This document shows, piece by piece, positions 25,401-31,792 of a DNA stretch of 64,000 nt (the stretch's first letter is position 1; the number at the start of each line of letters is the position of its first letter). The notes under the pieces were generated by a model, which saw nothing but the letters and a program-made list of their open reading frames with translations, was not told where the DNA came from and searched no databases. This DNA comes from Prosapia bicincta (taxonomy: Eukaryota; Arthropoda; Insecta; Hemiptera; Cercopidae). Both the position numbers and the translations under genes were made by a program. The stretch is taken from assembly GCA_036971475.1 (NCBI GenBank), contig JBAIZL010000005.1:249652323-249716322 (forward strand). The letters run 5' to 3'.

Positions 25401-28400
25401 AAATGTAATTTAGTACTATTTTTAAAAATTAAAAAAAGAGTTTTGTAAAGTAACTGCTCAAAAAAAAAAATTAAAAATCTTTTCAAGTTGAGAACTTGCT
25501 TATGGAAATCATTGAACTTTATTAGGCAAGACAAAATCAAGGGAGTGTTAGTGGTTATTCAACTTTCTTAAATTTCAACTAAAACATTTTCTAATATTTG
25601 TATATCAAAATTTTGTTTCCTAATCAAAATACATTTACTGTCTGTAACAAAAGTTCGGAGACTCAAGTTTGGCGACTCAAGGTCAGTAAAAAATCTAAAC
25701 TGTATTACCAACTTTTATAAAATAAAAACAATAATTATTCTCTTGTGCTTTGATACAGTTTTAATGTTTGGATTGTATTTACATTTTCATGTTAGAGCAT
25801 AACTGAAATGACAAAAGTAAAACTGTTGATGATTTAAGTAGCACAAATTTCATTTCAGAGTTAAAAGGAATATGTCATAATGTATATGATACAGATGCAA
25901 TAGCTGGCAAAGATCCAGTAAAATGTACAAAAGAAGATACTAATGATCTTGGGTATGAAATTTTAGCAGATACAGAAATCGGCGGTTATGTTAAAGATCA
26001 AGACCCATTTATTGATTCAAACACTGAAAACATATTTATATTGAAAACATAACAACACTTTACAAACATAATCCTTTAAGAAAGAATTATATATAACCAT
26101 ATAATATTTAGTTAATTAGAGCTTAGCTAGTGAGAACTATTCACAACAGTAAAAAACAAAATAGTTAACTCAAAATTTCACCAAAAATTAATTTTTAATA
26201 AACAAACACACTAGTTCACAACAGACTAGTTTCGGTGATGATGTCGCCATTTTCAGTGCTTGGCTACTACTAACATACTTTGTCAAGTTATCGCACAACA
26301 ATAAAACAAACAAGATAAAGCATAAAAAGTCAAGCAATAAAAATAATCTAACTAAACAAAATAATAATAATAACAATAATGTAAAATAGATAACTCTCCT
26401 AAGTAAGGAGTTTTGTGCTTCGTAGTTAGATTATTTTTATTGCTTGACTTTTTATGTTTTAACTTGTTTGTTTTATTGTTTTACAATAACTTGACGAAAT
26501 ATGTTAGTAGTAGCCAAGCACTGAATAAGGCGACATCGTCACCGAAACTAATCTGTTATGAACTAGTGTGTTTGTTTTATTAACCTTCAAGAGGGCACAT
26601 AGAGTTTAAAACGGGAGAGGGCGTTTGCGGAGGTTTATTCCAGACAAATATCCTTTAAAATTTAAATGGTTTACGATTTTATGTTTGGGTGACTTCACAA
26701 TTTTAATTTTCTAAATGTCATATTTCTAAACATATTTTGGATTGTTAAAACATGTAAGAAATGTATACTAGACCACTGTTTCCATTACGGGCAAGGTGTT
26801 TGTGGGTTATTTTTTTGTAATGAAGTAATTCACGTCTAAACATATAAAATATATTATCGTGATGATAAGCCCTACATATAAGAATATGAAATTGATTGTA
26901 ATGTTTAGTAAAAATAAGGAATATATTTATTAAAATATATAACCTTAAAAATTAGTGGATGAAAAAAAATATTGGCTTTATAACACAACAGGTTTTAGCA
27001 GAATCTTAGAGTCTTTGTTGAAAAACCAATTCATAATTAAACTAATTTTAAAAATACTTAAATATTATCAGTGAATTCAAGATGATTACATCAAGCAACT
27101 TCAATTCATAATTGTTCATTTCTAAGCTTACTAGTCACCACTAGTGTAGCATGAACATGATAAACTCTCATGAGAAATATATTTCTTTTTGCTGTTCTCC
27201 TGGTGCCTTTCTGGTTCAGTATATCACAGCATTTTTCATTTTTTAAAAAAAAGCTTCTCTTCTATTGCAAAACGGCACGGTAACAGTTTCCTGGTGAATT
27301 TTTAGCGGGATTTTCTCTATAACATCAAAATCTGACAATATTTCAACAAATTAGTCATATTCAGATTGACCTATTATGTCTTCATATGTTTAATTGACTT
27401 CATCAGGTTTATCATCTGGTAAAGAGACTCGTTTTCATCAGAATCATGAAAGAACTGTCTAACAAAATTTCTGGTAGAAAGTATTTATTGATTTTCTTCT
27501 TTTTCAACACCAAATAGCATTTTACAAATTCTTTCCTTTTCAAATGGAACAACAGTAAAATGTAATACTTAAATACTAAAAAGATATACAACACTAAAAT
27601 AATAATAACAACAAAAATAGTAATAATTTAACTTCACAAAGTCTTTTGTAATGTAAATAACTGCACGAGGAACTCCGCACAAATAACTTACACGAAAGGG
27701 GACTTGCAGATGATACCTATGCAATCTGACCATGATTGACAAAGATTAAATTCACACTGATGCTACTTGGAAAAAATTAAAAATAGTTTAGGCCGTTTCC
27801 TAGAATGCAGATTGTGGAGTAACGAGCTGGAAATAAACATCTGACAACTGAAAAGATGTTTTCTTAACAAATAACGACACATGAGAAGAAAAACTCCGCA
27901 TGCGCCCTCTCAAGAGTTAAAACCTAATTTTTGGTGAGATTTTGAGTTTATTATTTTGTTTTTTACTGTTGATAACCATATAATGTTACGCTGTTTTACT
28001 ATTTACTTGTATTAAAATAGAGCTGCAAAGTATCTGTTTAAGATAGATTTGATTATAAAAGACGTAAGTGTAAACTATCCAAATGTTGAAGGTAGAACTG
28101 AAGGTGAAACACAAGCTCCATTGCAAGAGGTATTTTATTTTATGCATATCGAACCATTTCCCGATCTCATTGTTATTATTTGTTGTTATTTTTTGATAAA
28201 AAATGTATCGTTACTAGGTATTTGTGTATATTAAAGGAGTAATATAAAATAAACATAATACTGTTTAGGACAGGTTTTTTCATTAATCAGTTAAATTCCT
28301 CTTATGTTTGGTAAGAAGAAATGTAAACAAAAACTGCTACTCTTGCATGTGCTGGAAAGTACTTTTTGAATCCACTCTGTTTGTATGTATACGTTTAATT

Positions 28401-28787
28401 TAAGTTTATGTTTATTGGAAACTTTCCAATCAGTTTTAATTTTCAAATTTATGTAAACATAAAAAGTGTTGCGAACATACAATTGACTTTTTTATTATAT
28501 TGATTTGTATGTTTTGTGTAATTGAATGTTTTCTACTATATACTGTCATTCATTCAGTATTCTGTACACTTTGTTTTATTTCAGCTTGGTTCGATGTAGG
28601 AGAAGAGTGCACTAAAGTATATGTATCTAACCTACCACTTGATTTAACAGAGCAGGAGTTTATTGATTTAATGCAGAAATGTGGCCTCGTTATGAAAGAT
28701 TTGGACACAGGAAAAATGAAGGTGAAGCTCTACAACGAACCGGGGTCAGGATCGTTTAAAGGAGATGCACTTTGTACTTACATTAAG
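5739..28787 (+). CDS. HTATSF1: HTATSF1 / Cus2-like splicing factor, 5' part, join of four exons
   Basis: Exons 5739-6132, 10220-10470, 25215-25386 and 28585-28787 join without a frame break into 340 codons; lengths 394, 251, 172 and 203 nt give phases 1, 0, 1 and 0, all with GT/AG borders. HTATSF1 (yeast Cus2, fly barricade) is a nuclear U2 snRNP-associated factor that binds SF3B1 and helps branch-site recognition. What is seen: an acidic N-terminus (1-80), three Tyr/Trp-Asp repeats (81-106, 117-144, 185-212), the family signature '[20 protein letters not shown]' (211-230), an acidic/Lys coiled region (236-266), and RRM1 from about 282 with RNP2 VYVSNL and RNP1 KGDALCTY. The remaining part of RRM1, RRM2 and the acidic C-terminus were not found in the next 35 kb, so the gene is partial here or continues past the window. 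The three introns (4.1, 14.7 and 3.2 kb) are swollen by transposons. Family assignment is strong; the symbol is by similarity. Confidence 0.88.
6818..7390 (-). pseudogene. Penelope-like reverse transcriptase fragment
   Basis: - strand frame (6818-7087) with [24 protein letters not shown] and [12 protein letters not shown]. These are the thumb-proximal 'GSPxS' and catalytic YxDD regions, with YRYADVIL where YRYVDDIL is expected, so the second Asp is lost. Further upstream (7290-7390), pieces such as [16 protein letters not shown] correspond to the PRLYGLPKIHK motif. Stops and frameshifts separate the pieces. Confidence 0.72.
7753..7995 (+). pseudogene. Penelope-like GIY-YIG endonuclease fragment
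   Basis: The frame reads [20 protein letters not shown] and [16 protein letters not shown], then [18 protein letters not shown]: the YIGQTGR core and the C-terminal helix typical of the Penelope nuclease. It has no upstream reverse transcriptase on this strand. Confidence 0.75.
8458..8990 (+). mobile_element. mariner-like transposon, 5' fragment
   Basis: After a likely terminal inverted repeat (TAGGGTAATTCATAAAATAA at about 8459) a frame reads [30 protein letters not shown] and [10 protein letters not shown], then [20 protein letters not shown] after a frameshift. This is the N-terminal HTH_48-type DNA-binding half of a mariner transposase. The catalytic domain and right end are missing; the copy stops near 8990. 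Confidence 0.7.
8991..10219. other. Intron 1 remainder, with an internal direct repeat
   Basis: No coding domain. Two related blocks of about 60 bp at 9726-9785 and 9890-9950 (AACTAATGGCAGTTG / AACCAATGACAGCTG, then AAAATATCAGTAAC / AAAACATCAGTAAC) form a degenerate direct repeat. The 80-codon frame over them is an artefact of that repeat. Confidence 0.45.
10220..10470 (+). CDS. HTATSF1: HTATSF1-like coding exon 2 (codons 132-215)
   Basis: The acceptor CTTCCTTTTTACAG ends at 10219. The first two bases complete an Asn codon and continue the second repeat ([13 protein letters not shown]). An acidic linker (SENEDDEE) leads to the third repeat ([12 protein letters not shown]...[13 protein letters not shown]), and the exon ends in phase 0 before GTGAGG. 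Confidence 0.88.
10901..12678 (-). mobile_element. Tc1/IS630-like DNA transposon, 1.78 kb, nested
   Basis: Perfect 19-bp terminal inverted repeats (CAGAATGTGTTTGCAGTAG at 10901 and its complement ending at 12678) enclose a decayed transposase on the - strand. The left flank is TA and the right flank is AA, so the TA target duplication has probably mutated on one side. It sits inside a Penelope terminal repeat, which dates it as the younger insertion. Confidence 0.8.
11304..12304 (-). pseudogene. Tc1/IS630-family transposase, broken
   Basis: Pieces in order: an N-terminal segment (11984-12304: [14 protein letters not shown]...[19 protein letters not shown]), a middle segment (11705-11971: [44 protein letters not shown]), then [18 protein letters not shown] at about 11590-11650, and [14 protein letters not shown] (11304-11558). 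The family normally has [12 protein letters not shown]; here FNKTW replaces the first catalytic Asp and the Glu. The second Asp (MDNAPYH) and the third acidic residue (SPIEMVW) remain. Frameshifts and a stop separate the blocks. Confidence 0.78.
12861..13113. repeat. 127-bp tandem duplication inside the Penelope copy
   Basis: Block 12861-12987 is repeated almost identically at 12988-13113, starting AGAATGTGTTGTGGATAG and ending with GGTATCTATGTCAGTCTGTG. It duplicates the GIY-YIG C-terminal coding region of the - strand debris. Confidence 0.92.
13095..13785 (-). pseudogene. Penelope-like reverse transcriptase to nuclease linker
   Basis: - strand frame 13443-13781 gives [20 protein letters not shown] and [19 protein letters not shown], with an intact catalytic YVDD, then [18 protein letters not shown]. 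Further pieces (13095-13304) read [20 protein letters not shown]. Just upstream of EIF the coding sequence is cut and joined to an inverted piece (see findings). Confidence 0.75.
13891..14645. other. Intron 2, nothing recognised
   Basis: No recognisable coding domain; short frames only. It contains a (GT)n-like CTTGTGTGTGTGTCTC stretch near 14117. Confidence 0.4.
14646..17195 (-). mobile_element. pogo/Tigger DNA transposon with intact ends, 2.55 kb
   Basis: It begins CAGTCGGCGCCGCTTATTGT at 14646 and ends with the exact complement at 17195. TA flanks both sides (14644-14645, 17196-17197), the expected Tc1/mariner-superfamily target duplication. Subterminal repeats of the words ATAACAATAAC, ACAATAAGCGG and GTGATCA recur within 150 bp of both ends. 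The transposase is on the - strand. It lies in intron 2 of the HTATSF1-like gene. Confidence 0.9.
15091..16660 (-). pseudogene. Tigger/pogo transposase (CENP-B type HTH plus DDD), frameshifted
   Basis: Reading from 16660 down: a CENP-B N-terminal HTH ([35 protein letters not shown]), a Tc5-type HTH ([20 protein letters not shown]), the first catalytic Asp in [15 protein letters not shown], the second in [10 protein letters not shown] and the third in [14 protein letters not shown]. The 259-codon C-terminal frame (15091-15870, first codon TTG) is open to an acidic tail. An in-frame stop after VNMVGHK (near 15965), a one-base slip in an A/T run near 15855 (AWMTSK to IFNEW) and other slips disable it. 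All three Asp residues survive. Confidence 0.85.
17340..17815 (+). pseudogene. Non-LTR retrotransposon (LINE) reverse transcriptase fragment
   Basis: The frame contains [20 protein letters not shown], then [19 protein letters not shown], the palm 'A' block of LINE reverse transcriptases (TWLDLxNAFGSVP type). Only this block is readable; both flanks are gone. Confidence 0.65.
17816..18535. other. Intron 2, nothing recognised
   Basis: AT-rich sequence with no frames or repeats that I can place. Confidence 0.4.
18536..21075 (+). mobile_element. Penelope-like retroelement with about 0.5-kb inverted terminal repeats
   Basis: The left arm (about 18565-19015) is the inverted copy of the right arm (about 20535-21070). 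Paired words include GACTTACCTAATGGCAATAG / CTATTGCCATTAGGTAAGTC and GAAGTTAGGGGGAAG / CTTCCCCCTAAATTC. The right arm includes the 3' end of the coding region, so the left arm is an inverted duplication of the element's own 3' end. Reverse transcriptase and GIY-YIG are on the + strand between the arms. It is the longest Penelope copy here. Confidence 0.85.
19020..20615 (+). pseudogene. Penelope-like reverse transcriptase plus GIY-YIG endonuclease
   Basis: Early pieces read [10 protein letters not shown] and [10 protein letters not shown] (19150-19240). The frame 19362-19691 gives [18 protein letters not shown] (first catalytic Asp), [20 protein letters not shown] and [10 protein letters not shown] (YxDD mutated to YTDC), then a stop. 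The frame 19722-20615 continues with [19 protein letters not shown], a linker, and [20 protein letters not shown] plus [17 protein letters not shown]: a CxxC finger and a GIY-YIG nuclease with its Arg. A frameshift near 19690 and stops upstream inactivate it; the 297-codon C-terminal frame is open. Confidence 0.85.
21084..21440. repeat. Palindromic foldback of the same Penelope family
   Basis: The left arm (about 21084-21215: TTGGACTAGGAGACTGACAG, then CACACAGTGGTCTTTGTC) is mirrored by the right arm (about 21300-21430: GACAAAGACCACTGTGTG, then CTGTCAGTCTCCTAGTCC). A spacer of about 85 bp separates them. A near-identical foldback is at 35.99-36.36 kb. It abuts the end of the preceding Penelope element, whose terminal repeat is related. 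Confidence 0.9.
21464..21642. repeat. Two (AT)n tracts flanking one Penelope arm piece
   Basis: (AT)n runs occupy 21464-21514 and 21591-21642. Between them, 21515-21590 is another copy of the arm sequence (CTCTTACCAAGGTAAGTCTG, then TCAGTCTCCTAGTCC). Confidence 0.92.
21655..21915. repeat. Palindromic foldback between (AT)n tracts
   Basis: The left arm ATACAAATACAAGAA...TTCAAAGCTTTTCGTTGG is mirrored by CCAACAAAAAGCTTTGAA...TTCTTGTATTTGAATAAC on the right. The centre contains repeated GTTAATACATTA words. The arms carry hammerhead-like cores. The same family is better preserved at 36.65-36.89 kb. Confidence 0.85.
21830..21892 (+). ncRNA. Hammerhead-like motif (right arm of palindrome)
   Basis: CTGATGA (21841-21847) is followed by a perfect 7-bp hairpin (TGTTGGT / ACCAACA, loop ACTGTTT), AAAA where GAAA is expected, the self-complementary AAGCTT, then TGAATATAAAT. 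The last part pairs with ATTTTCATTC before the core to form stem I. The G of GAAA is lost here, but the mirrored left arm keeps GAAA while losing the 5' core, so the family consensus is a complete motif. Confidence 0.5.
21928..21971. repeat. (AT)n microsatellite
   Basis: Pure TA repeats. The 76-codon frame reading through it is not a gene. Confidence 0.97.
22005..22250. repeat. Palindromic foldback, about 110-bp arms
   Basis: The left arm CACTTTCACTATATGTACTT...GAGATTGGTAGTATCTCC is mirrored by GGAGATACTACCAATCTT...AAGTACATAAAGTGAAAG. A short ACTACTACTACTACC centre joins them. Confidence 0.9.
22155..22212 (+). ncRNA. Hammerhead-like motif (degenerate core)
   Basis: CCGATGA is followed by hairpin GGAGAT-ACTACCA-ATCTTT, then GAAA, the self-complementary AGTTAACT and TGG. 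CC before the core can pair with GG after it. The second core base is C instead of T, which would be expected to weaken it. The mirrored arm carries the same motif on the - strand. Confidence 0.42.
22248..22428. repeat. (AT)n tracts flanking a perfect short palindrome
   Basis: (AT)n at 22248-22296 and 22388-22428. Between them, 22297-22362 is a nearly perfect palindrome (AAAGAACTAAGTCAAAATA, then TATTTTGACTTAGTTCTTT) with a TACAAGAATTATAATTCTTG centre. Confidence 0.92.
22429..22929. other. Intron 2, nothing recognised
   Basis: No recognisable coding or repeat signal apart from AT richness. Confidence 0.35.
22930..23345 (-). pseudogene. mariner-like transposase fragment
   Basis: On the - strand, conceptual pieces read [18 protein letters not shown], then [38 protein letters not shown] and [11 protein letters not shown]. 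They follow the HTH-linker order of mariner transposases (IYxWYKRF...GRPSTS...REIAEDVGIS.GSCH...VLGM). Stops and slips are frequent, and the DDE half stops where the TGDETW motif should begin. Confidence 0.6.
23346..25214. other. Intron 2 remainder
   Basis: No coding domain. A weak hammerhead-like string (CTGATGA at 24736, GAAACG at 24770) lies near 24728-24790, but its stem II does not fold well, so it is not called. Confidence 0.35.
25215..25386 (+). CDS. HTATSF1: HTATSF1-like coding exon 3 (codons 216-272)
   Basis: It follows the acceptor TCTTTTCCCGGCAAG in phase 0 and begins [15 protein letters not shown], which continues the family signature after AWFPK. It then runs into a Lys/Glu-rich helix and KRKAPQEP. 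The donor is GTAAGTTG at 25387. The exon ends in phase 1. Confidence 0.88.
25859..26052 (+). CDS. Possible alternative 3' exon of the HTATSF1-like gene
   Basis: A clean acceptor (CAAATTTCATTTCAG) ends at 25858. The following 64 codons are open until TAA at 26050-26052. The block starts in phase 1, exactly what exon 3 (ending 25386) requires, and reads [19 protein letters not shown], then [17 protein letters not shown]. Acidic, mixed codon use looks coding rather than random. No downstream donor keeps the frame to exon 4, so if used it would end the protein before RRM1. I know no family with this sequence; it may also be chance. Confidence 0.3.
26213..26265 (-). ncRNA. Hammerhead-like motif (left arm)
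   Basis: On the - strand, AGCACTGAAAATGG is followed by GGCGACATCATCACC, which folds with one mismatch, then GAAA, the self-complementary ACTAGT, C and TGTTGTG. AGCA before the core pairs with TGTT after it. The core reads CTGAAAA instead of CTGANGA here; the 42.5-kb relative has CTGATGA, so the family consensus is complete. Confidence 0.42.
26513..26566 (+). ncRNA. Hammerhead-like motif (right arm)
   Basis: Mirror of the left-arm motif: AGCACTGAATAAGGCGAC, hairpin to GTCACC, GAAA, ACTAAT, C. It shares the one-nucleotide bulge between core and stem II with the other copies, and the stem III palindrome is damaged by one base. Confidence 0.38.
26584..27916. mobile_element. piggyBac-like non-autonomous transposon, 1.33 kb
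   Basis: TTAA flanks both sides (26580-26583 and 27917-27920). The ends are related inverted repeats: CCTTCAAGAGGGC on the left, CTCTTGAGAGGGCGC (read inward) on the right, plus a second shared block GAGAGGGCG(T/C)(T/A)TGCGGAG. Removing it restores the foldback right arm. On the - strand, 27330-27480 gives conceptual pieces rich in Asp/Glu ([22 protein letters not shown]), compatible with a decayed piggyBac N-terminus; that part is inference. Confidence 0.8.
28023..28130 (+). other. Open block with splice-like borders in intron 3
   Basis: After ATTAAAATAG, about 35 codons stay open ([20 protein letters not shown], then [16 protein letters not shown]) up to a GAG/GTATTT donor-like border; a stronger GTAAGT occurs at about 28063. 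Neither border keeps the frame into exon 4. It is either chance or part of an unrecognised transcript. Confidence 0.2.
28585..28787 (+). CDS. HTATSF1: HTATSF1-like coding exon 4 (codons 273-340, RRM1)
   Basis: It follows TTTGTTTTATTTCAG. The two leading bases complete Thr, giving [20 protein letters not shown], matching the WF-x-V...VYVS-LP start of HTATSF1 RRM1. Helix 1 ([13 protein letters not shown]) and the RNP1 strand KGDALCTY are present. The exon ends with Lys at a GTAACA donor, so beta4 of RRM1 must come from a later exon that is not visible here. Confidence 0.88.
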
Positions 28788-29713
28788 GTAACATTTTAAG
28801 CTATGTTTAACATCATACATTCATAATATTTAGGGAAATTATTGATTATACTTACTCATCAAGAAGATAATTTCATATTACTTTCTTTAGCACTCCCACG
28901 TGAATCCAGTGACTGGTCTTATTGAATATTCACTTCCATGTAGGTCATAGTTGGATCATCCCACTTACTTTATTTCTAATACTCTTGAATTTAGTTCTTA
29001 TGAACTGCTTGTTATTAGCCCTTTCCACTCCGCTGCCAGGAATAAATCGACAATGCCAATATGCATTTCAGCTCTGACCGTGTAAGCAATGTTGTACATC
29101 GAAGCTGGGTAATATCTGGCAATTTTTGTTGTTGTATCCACTCAAAAGAAAAGTATAACATGGCTTTACTTTTCTGGTGTTCCAGTCTGAAACGAGTTAT
29201 AGTTCGGCATTTTAAAATTATTGCATGACATTCTGTGAAGTTTGAAGTAACTTTGTACAAAACTTTAATTTTTTTCTTAGGTTGGTGGTTCTGGTAAAGG
29301 CTAATAATAGAGCAACTCTTGGTTTTTATAAACAAGTAATACGTTTTAAGTGCCTGTTTGCTGAATATATTATTTAATTGTTTGGTTTGATTTTTTTAAA
29401 GCTCAGTAATGTTTATGTTTGTTTTAAAGTCACTCTTTTACTTATTAATTATTCCCAAAGGTATTTCTCCATAGCCAATATAAATATAAATAAAAAAGCC
29501 AATGTTTAATTAATTTTGGGATTTGTTTAAATGTAAACATGTAACCTAATCTTTTTTTACCTGTAAAAGATAATCTATCATTGAAAAATATTAATTATAT
29601 AAAGCCATGATAATGACAGAGTGACTGATAGAATAAATGTGTTACAAGCTGTCAGAGGAGTAGCGCAGACAACATGTTGCACGTCTTGGAGTAGGCGTGG
29701 CAAAAAAAGTAAA
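28788..29713. other. Downstream of exon 4, nothing recognised
   Basis: A 106-codon - strand frame at 29015-29335 has no motif that I recognise. I searched this stretch for the missing end of RRM1 and did not find it. Confidence 0.35.
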
Positions 29714-29995
29714 GTTGCTTGATATAATCTTCAATTCACTGATTAAACTAGATTTAAAAAGTACTTAACTAAGTGAATACGTAATGGCTTACTTGCTGAT
29801 GCGTTTCAAAATGTTCATTTTTTTATGAAGCTAACCCTCTCCCGGCGGCATCAGTTAAGTACAAAGGCTGTAGCGGGATGGATTTATGACTGTGGGATGG
29901 GGTGGGTTATTTTGGTTGTGTGTGATATAATGGAAAAGGGTGTTGTTGGCTTCAAAATGTGTGTAATCATTTAATATGTTTTCTTTATCTGTTGC

Positions 29996-30253
29996 TTAGT
30001 GTTTGTATATCTCGTGTTTTTCTAAGGTTGTTAGTTTTTTACTTTGTTTTAATGTGTGGAGAACATTTAAATTAGTATGTATGTCCATGTGTGTGAGTTT
30101 TTTATGTGTAGCTGGATTTTGGGTTTGTTTGATTTCTTTGGGTAATGTGTTCTTCGAAGTGTGAATAGAATGACCTACCGGTTTGGCCAGTGAAATAGCT
30201 GGGATAATCATAACATTGTCATTTTTGTTTCTAAAACAAACTGACAAATACAA
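29996..30253 (-). pseudogene. GIY-YIG endonuclease fragment, left arm
   Basis: Conceptual - strand pieces YPSYFTGQTGRSFYSHFEEH, ITQRNQTNPKSSY and LNVLHTLKQSKKLTTLEKHE match the Penelope nuclease (YIGQTGRSF with YFTG here). The readable frames are broken by slips. Confidence 0.65.
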
Positions 30254-30269
30254 ACTATCAGGTACTTAC

Positions 30270-30535
30270 AAATAACATGTAACGATTGTCCCAGCTATTA
30301 CATCGGGCCAAAGCGGTAAGTCATTCTATACATGCTTCGAAGAACACATTACTCAAAGAAACCAAACAAACCCAAAATCCAGGTACGCAAAACACCTAAA
30401 AAACATGCAACACACACACACAAGGACATACATACTAATTTAAATGTCCTCCACACATTAAAACAAAATAAAAAACTAACAACTTTAGAAAAATATGAGA
30501 TATACAAACACTACGCAACAGATAAAACATATTAA
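30270..30535 (+). pseudogene. GIY-YIG endonuclease fragment, right arm
   Basis: Mirror copy: CPSYYIG at about 30289, then FEEHITQRNQTNPKS and LNVLHTLKQNKKLTTLEKYE, then YKHYATDKTY (30332-30535). It is intact enough to recognise but lacks any reverse transcriptase. Confidence 0.65.
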
Positions 30536-30745
30536 ATGTTCACACATATTTTGAAGCCAACACATGACACACAACCAAAATAACCCACCCCAACCCACAG
30601 TCATAAATCCATCCCGTTACAGCCTTCGTACCTAACCAATGCCGCCAGTAGAGAGTTAGCTTCGTAAAAAAGAACGAACGTTTTGAAACGCATCAGCAAG
30701 TAAGCTATTACGTATTCACTTAGTTAAGTACTTTTTAAATATAGT

Positions 30746-31612
30746 AAAAATTGTAAGTTGGTTCAAACCCGGGTTTTGAGTCCCGTGCCAAAGTAGCGTT
30801 CTCATTGTCGAAGTGCAAAGGGTTAAAGATGAGGACGTATCGTTGTATGAGTATTGTACATACTGCCTTCCCTGCTACATATTAGCAACACGTCATATTT
30901 CAGTTTTGTTTCTTATCAAATTTATTTTAAATCATAATTTAGCTTTAAATTTTCAAAGTATTTCCAATTATTATTATTCTTTCTGCAAAAAAAAATGTGA
31001 TACATTTTGCAAAAATCTATATTTCTTAATATTTTCTAATTAATCACTTAGTTGATGGAAATCACTAAATGGTCTACAATATGTAAAATAAAGTCTACAT
31101 TACAAAAACGTACAACAGAGAATAAAATGGTATTGTGTAGTTGAAATTTTGTTTGAGCACCAGCTTTAAATGGTTAGGTTTTCTAACTACAGGGTCTGGT
31201 ATTTAGTTATATTTCATTTTAATCTTTTGCACTCCATAGGCGAACTGAGTCCGACATCACGAAAAATCCCATTCCACTCCATTGTCAGACGCAATTTATT
31301 GTGGTGCAAATATTATGTACTATGAACGTTTTTCAAAATGGTAATGTGTACAATGTTAATTTGATATGTTGTAAGAGCAAAATTTTATTTATAATGCTGA
31401 TTGGCTATAAATAAACAACTGGTTCTAGGCAGTTGTTTTCAATGTACTACACAGTAAGCAGTGGACAGCTGGGGAGTTAATGAATCGCTGTTGATGTCTT
31501 AAACGGATTCATGTTCTGTTTTATTTATTTAGCATTTTGCTTTTATGGATTTTGGAGGTATCAGTAGTAAACAGTTTTATACTGTAAATACTATAGATCT
31601 GTCAAAAACTTA
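30746..31612. other. Non-coding, with piggyBac-end-like words
   Basis: AAGTGCAAAGGGTTAA (about 30811-30826) and TTAATCTTTTGCACT (31219-31233) resemble the two ends of piggyBac elements but point away from each other, so no element is delimited by them. Confidence 0.3.
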
Positions 31613-31792
31613 CCTCCAGTATGCGAACACAACTACTGCAATCAGCTCATTGAAGCTCTTGTCGCCGATGTTTGTAGCGTTCGTAGAAAACGGGGTAGGG
31701 CTGCTTCAATTGAAGATGATATTGCAGTAAGAATCTATAGATTATGCCATTGTATTAGACTCCATGATGGAAAAATCTTAAGTCACAAGTAG
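31613..31792 (+). pseudogene. piggyBac transposase C-terminal fragment
   Basis: The frame ending at the TAG at 31792 reads NQLIEALVADVCSVRRKRGR, then AASIEDDIAVR and CHCIRLHDGKI. This matches the KRGRP-x(n)-RL-x-xH stretch before the Cys-rich C-terminal finger of piggyBac transposases. The finger itself is missing. The homology is by motif reading only. Confidence 0.5.

Larger units (their letters stand above)
26109..27985. mobile_element. Foldback element with hammerhead-like arms, split by a piggyBac
   Basis: The left arm (about 26140-26375) and right arm (26400-26583 plus 27917-27975) are inverted copies (TAGTTTCGGTGATGATGTCGCC / GGCGACATCGTCACCGAAACTA; GACTTTTTATG...AATAAAAATAATCTAAC). 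The start word GTTAATTAGAGCTTAGCTAG is shared with the related foldback at 42.40 kb, which marks the element edge. The right arm is interrupted at a TTAA by a piggyBac-type insertion. It lies in intron 3. Confidence 0.85.
29714..30745. mobile_element. Head-to-head Penelope-like palindrome, about 1 kb
   Basis: The left arm (29714-30245) reads a Penelope end on the - strand and the right arm (30255-30745) the same end on the + strand. Paired words include ACTTAACTAAGTGAATACGTAA / TTACGTATTCACTTAGTTAAGT and GATGGATTTATGACTGTGGG / CCCACAGTCATAAATCCATC. Both arms run from a terminal repeat through the GIY-YIG region and stop at its N-terminal side. The right-arm terminus (TTCGTAAAAAAGAACGAACG, then TTTTGAAACGCATCAGC) has a hammerhead-like 3' half. 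Confidence 0.88.

Noticed and set aside
5739..28787. Viral gene suggested by the family name (Tat-specific factor)
   Set aside because: The family is a cellular splicing factor; the name reflects a human-virus assay. No viral sequence is seen.
30809..31233. piggyBac element delimited by GCAAAGGG-TTAA and TTAA-TCTTTTGC
   Set aside because: The two ends face away from each other; no correctly oriented partner was found.
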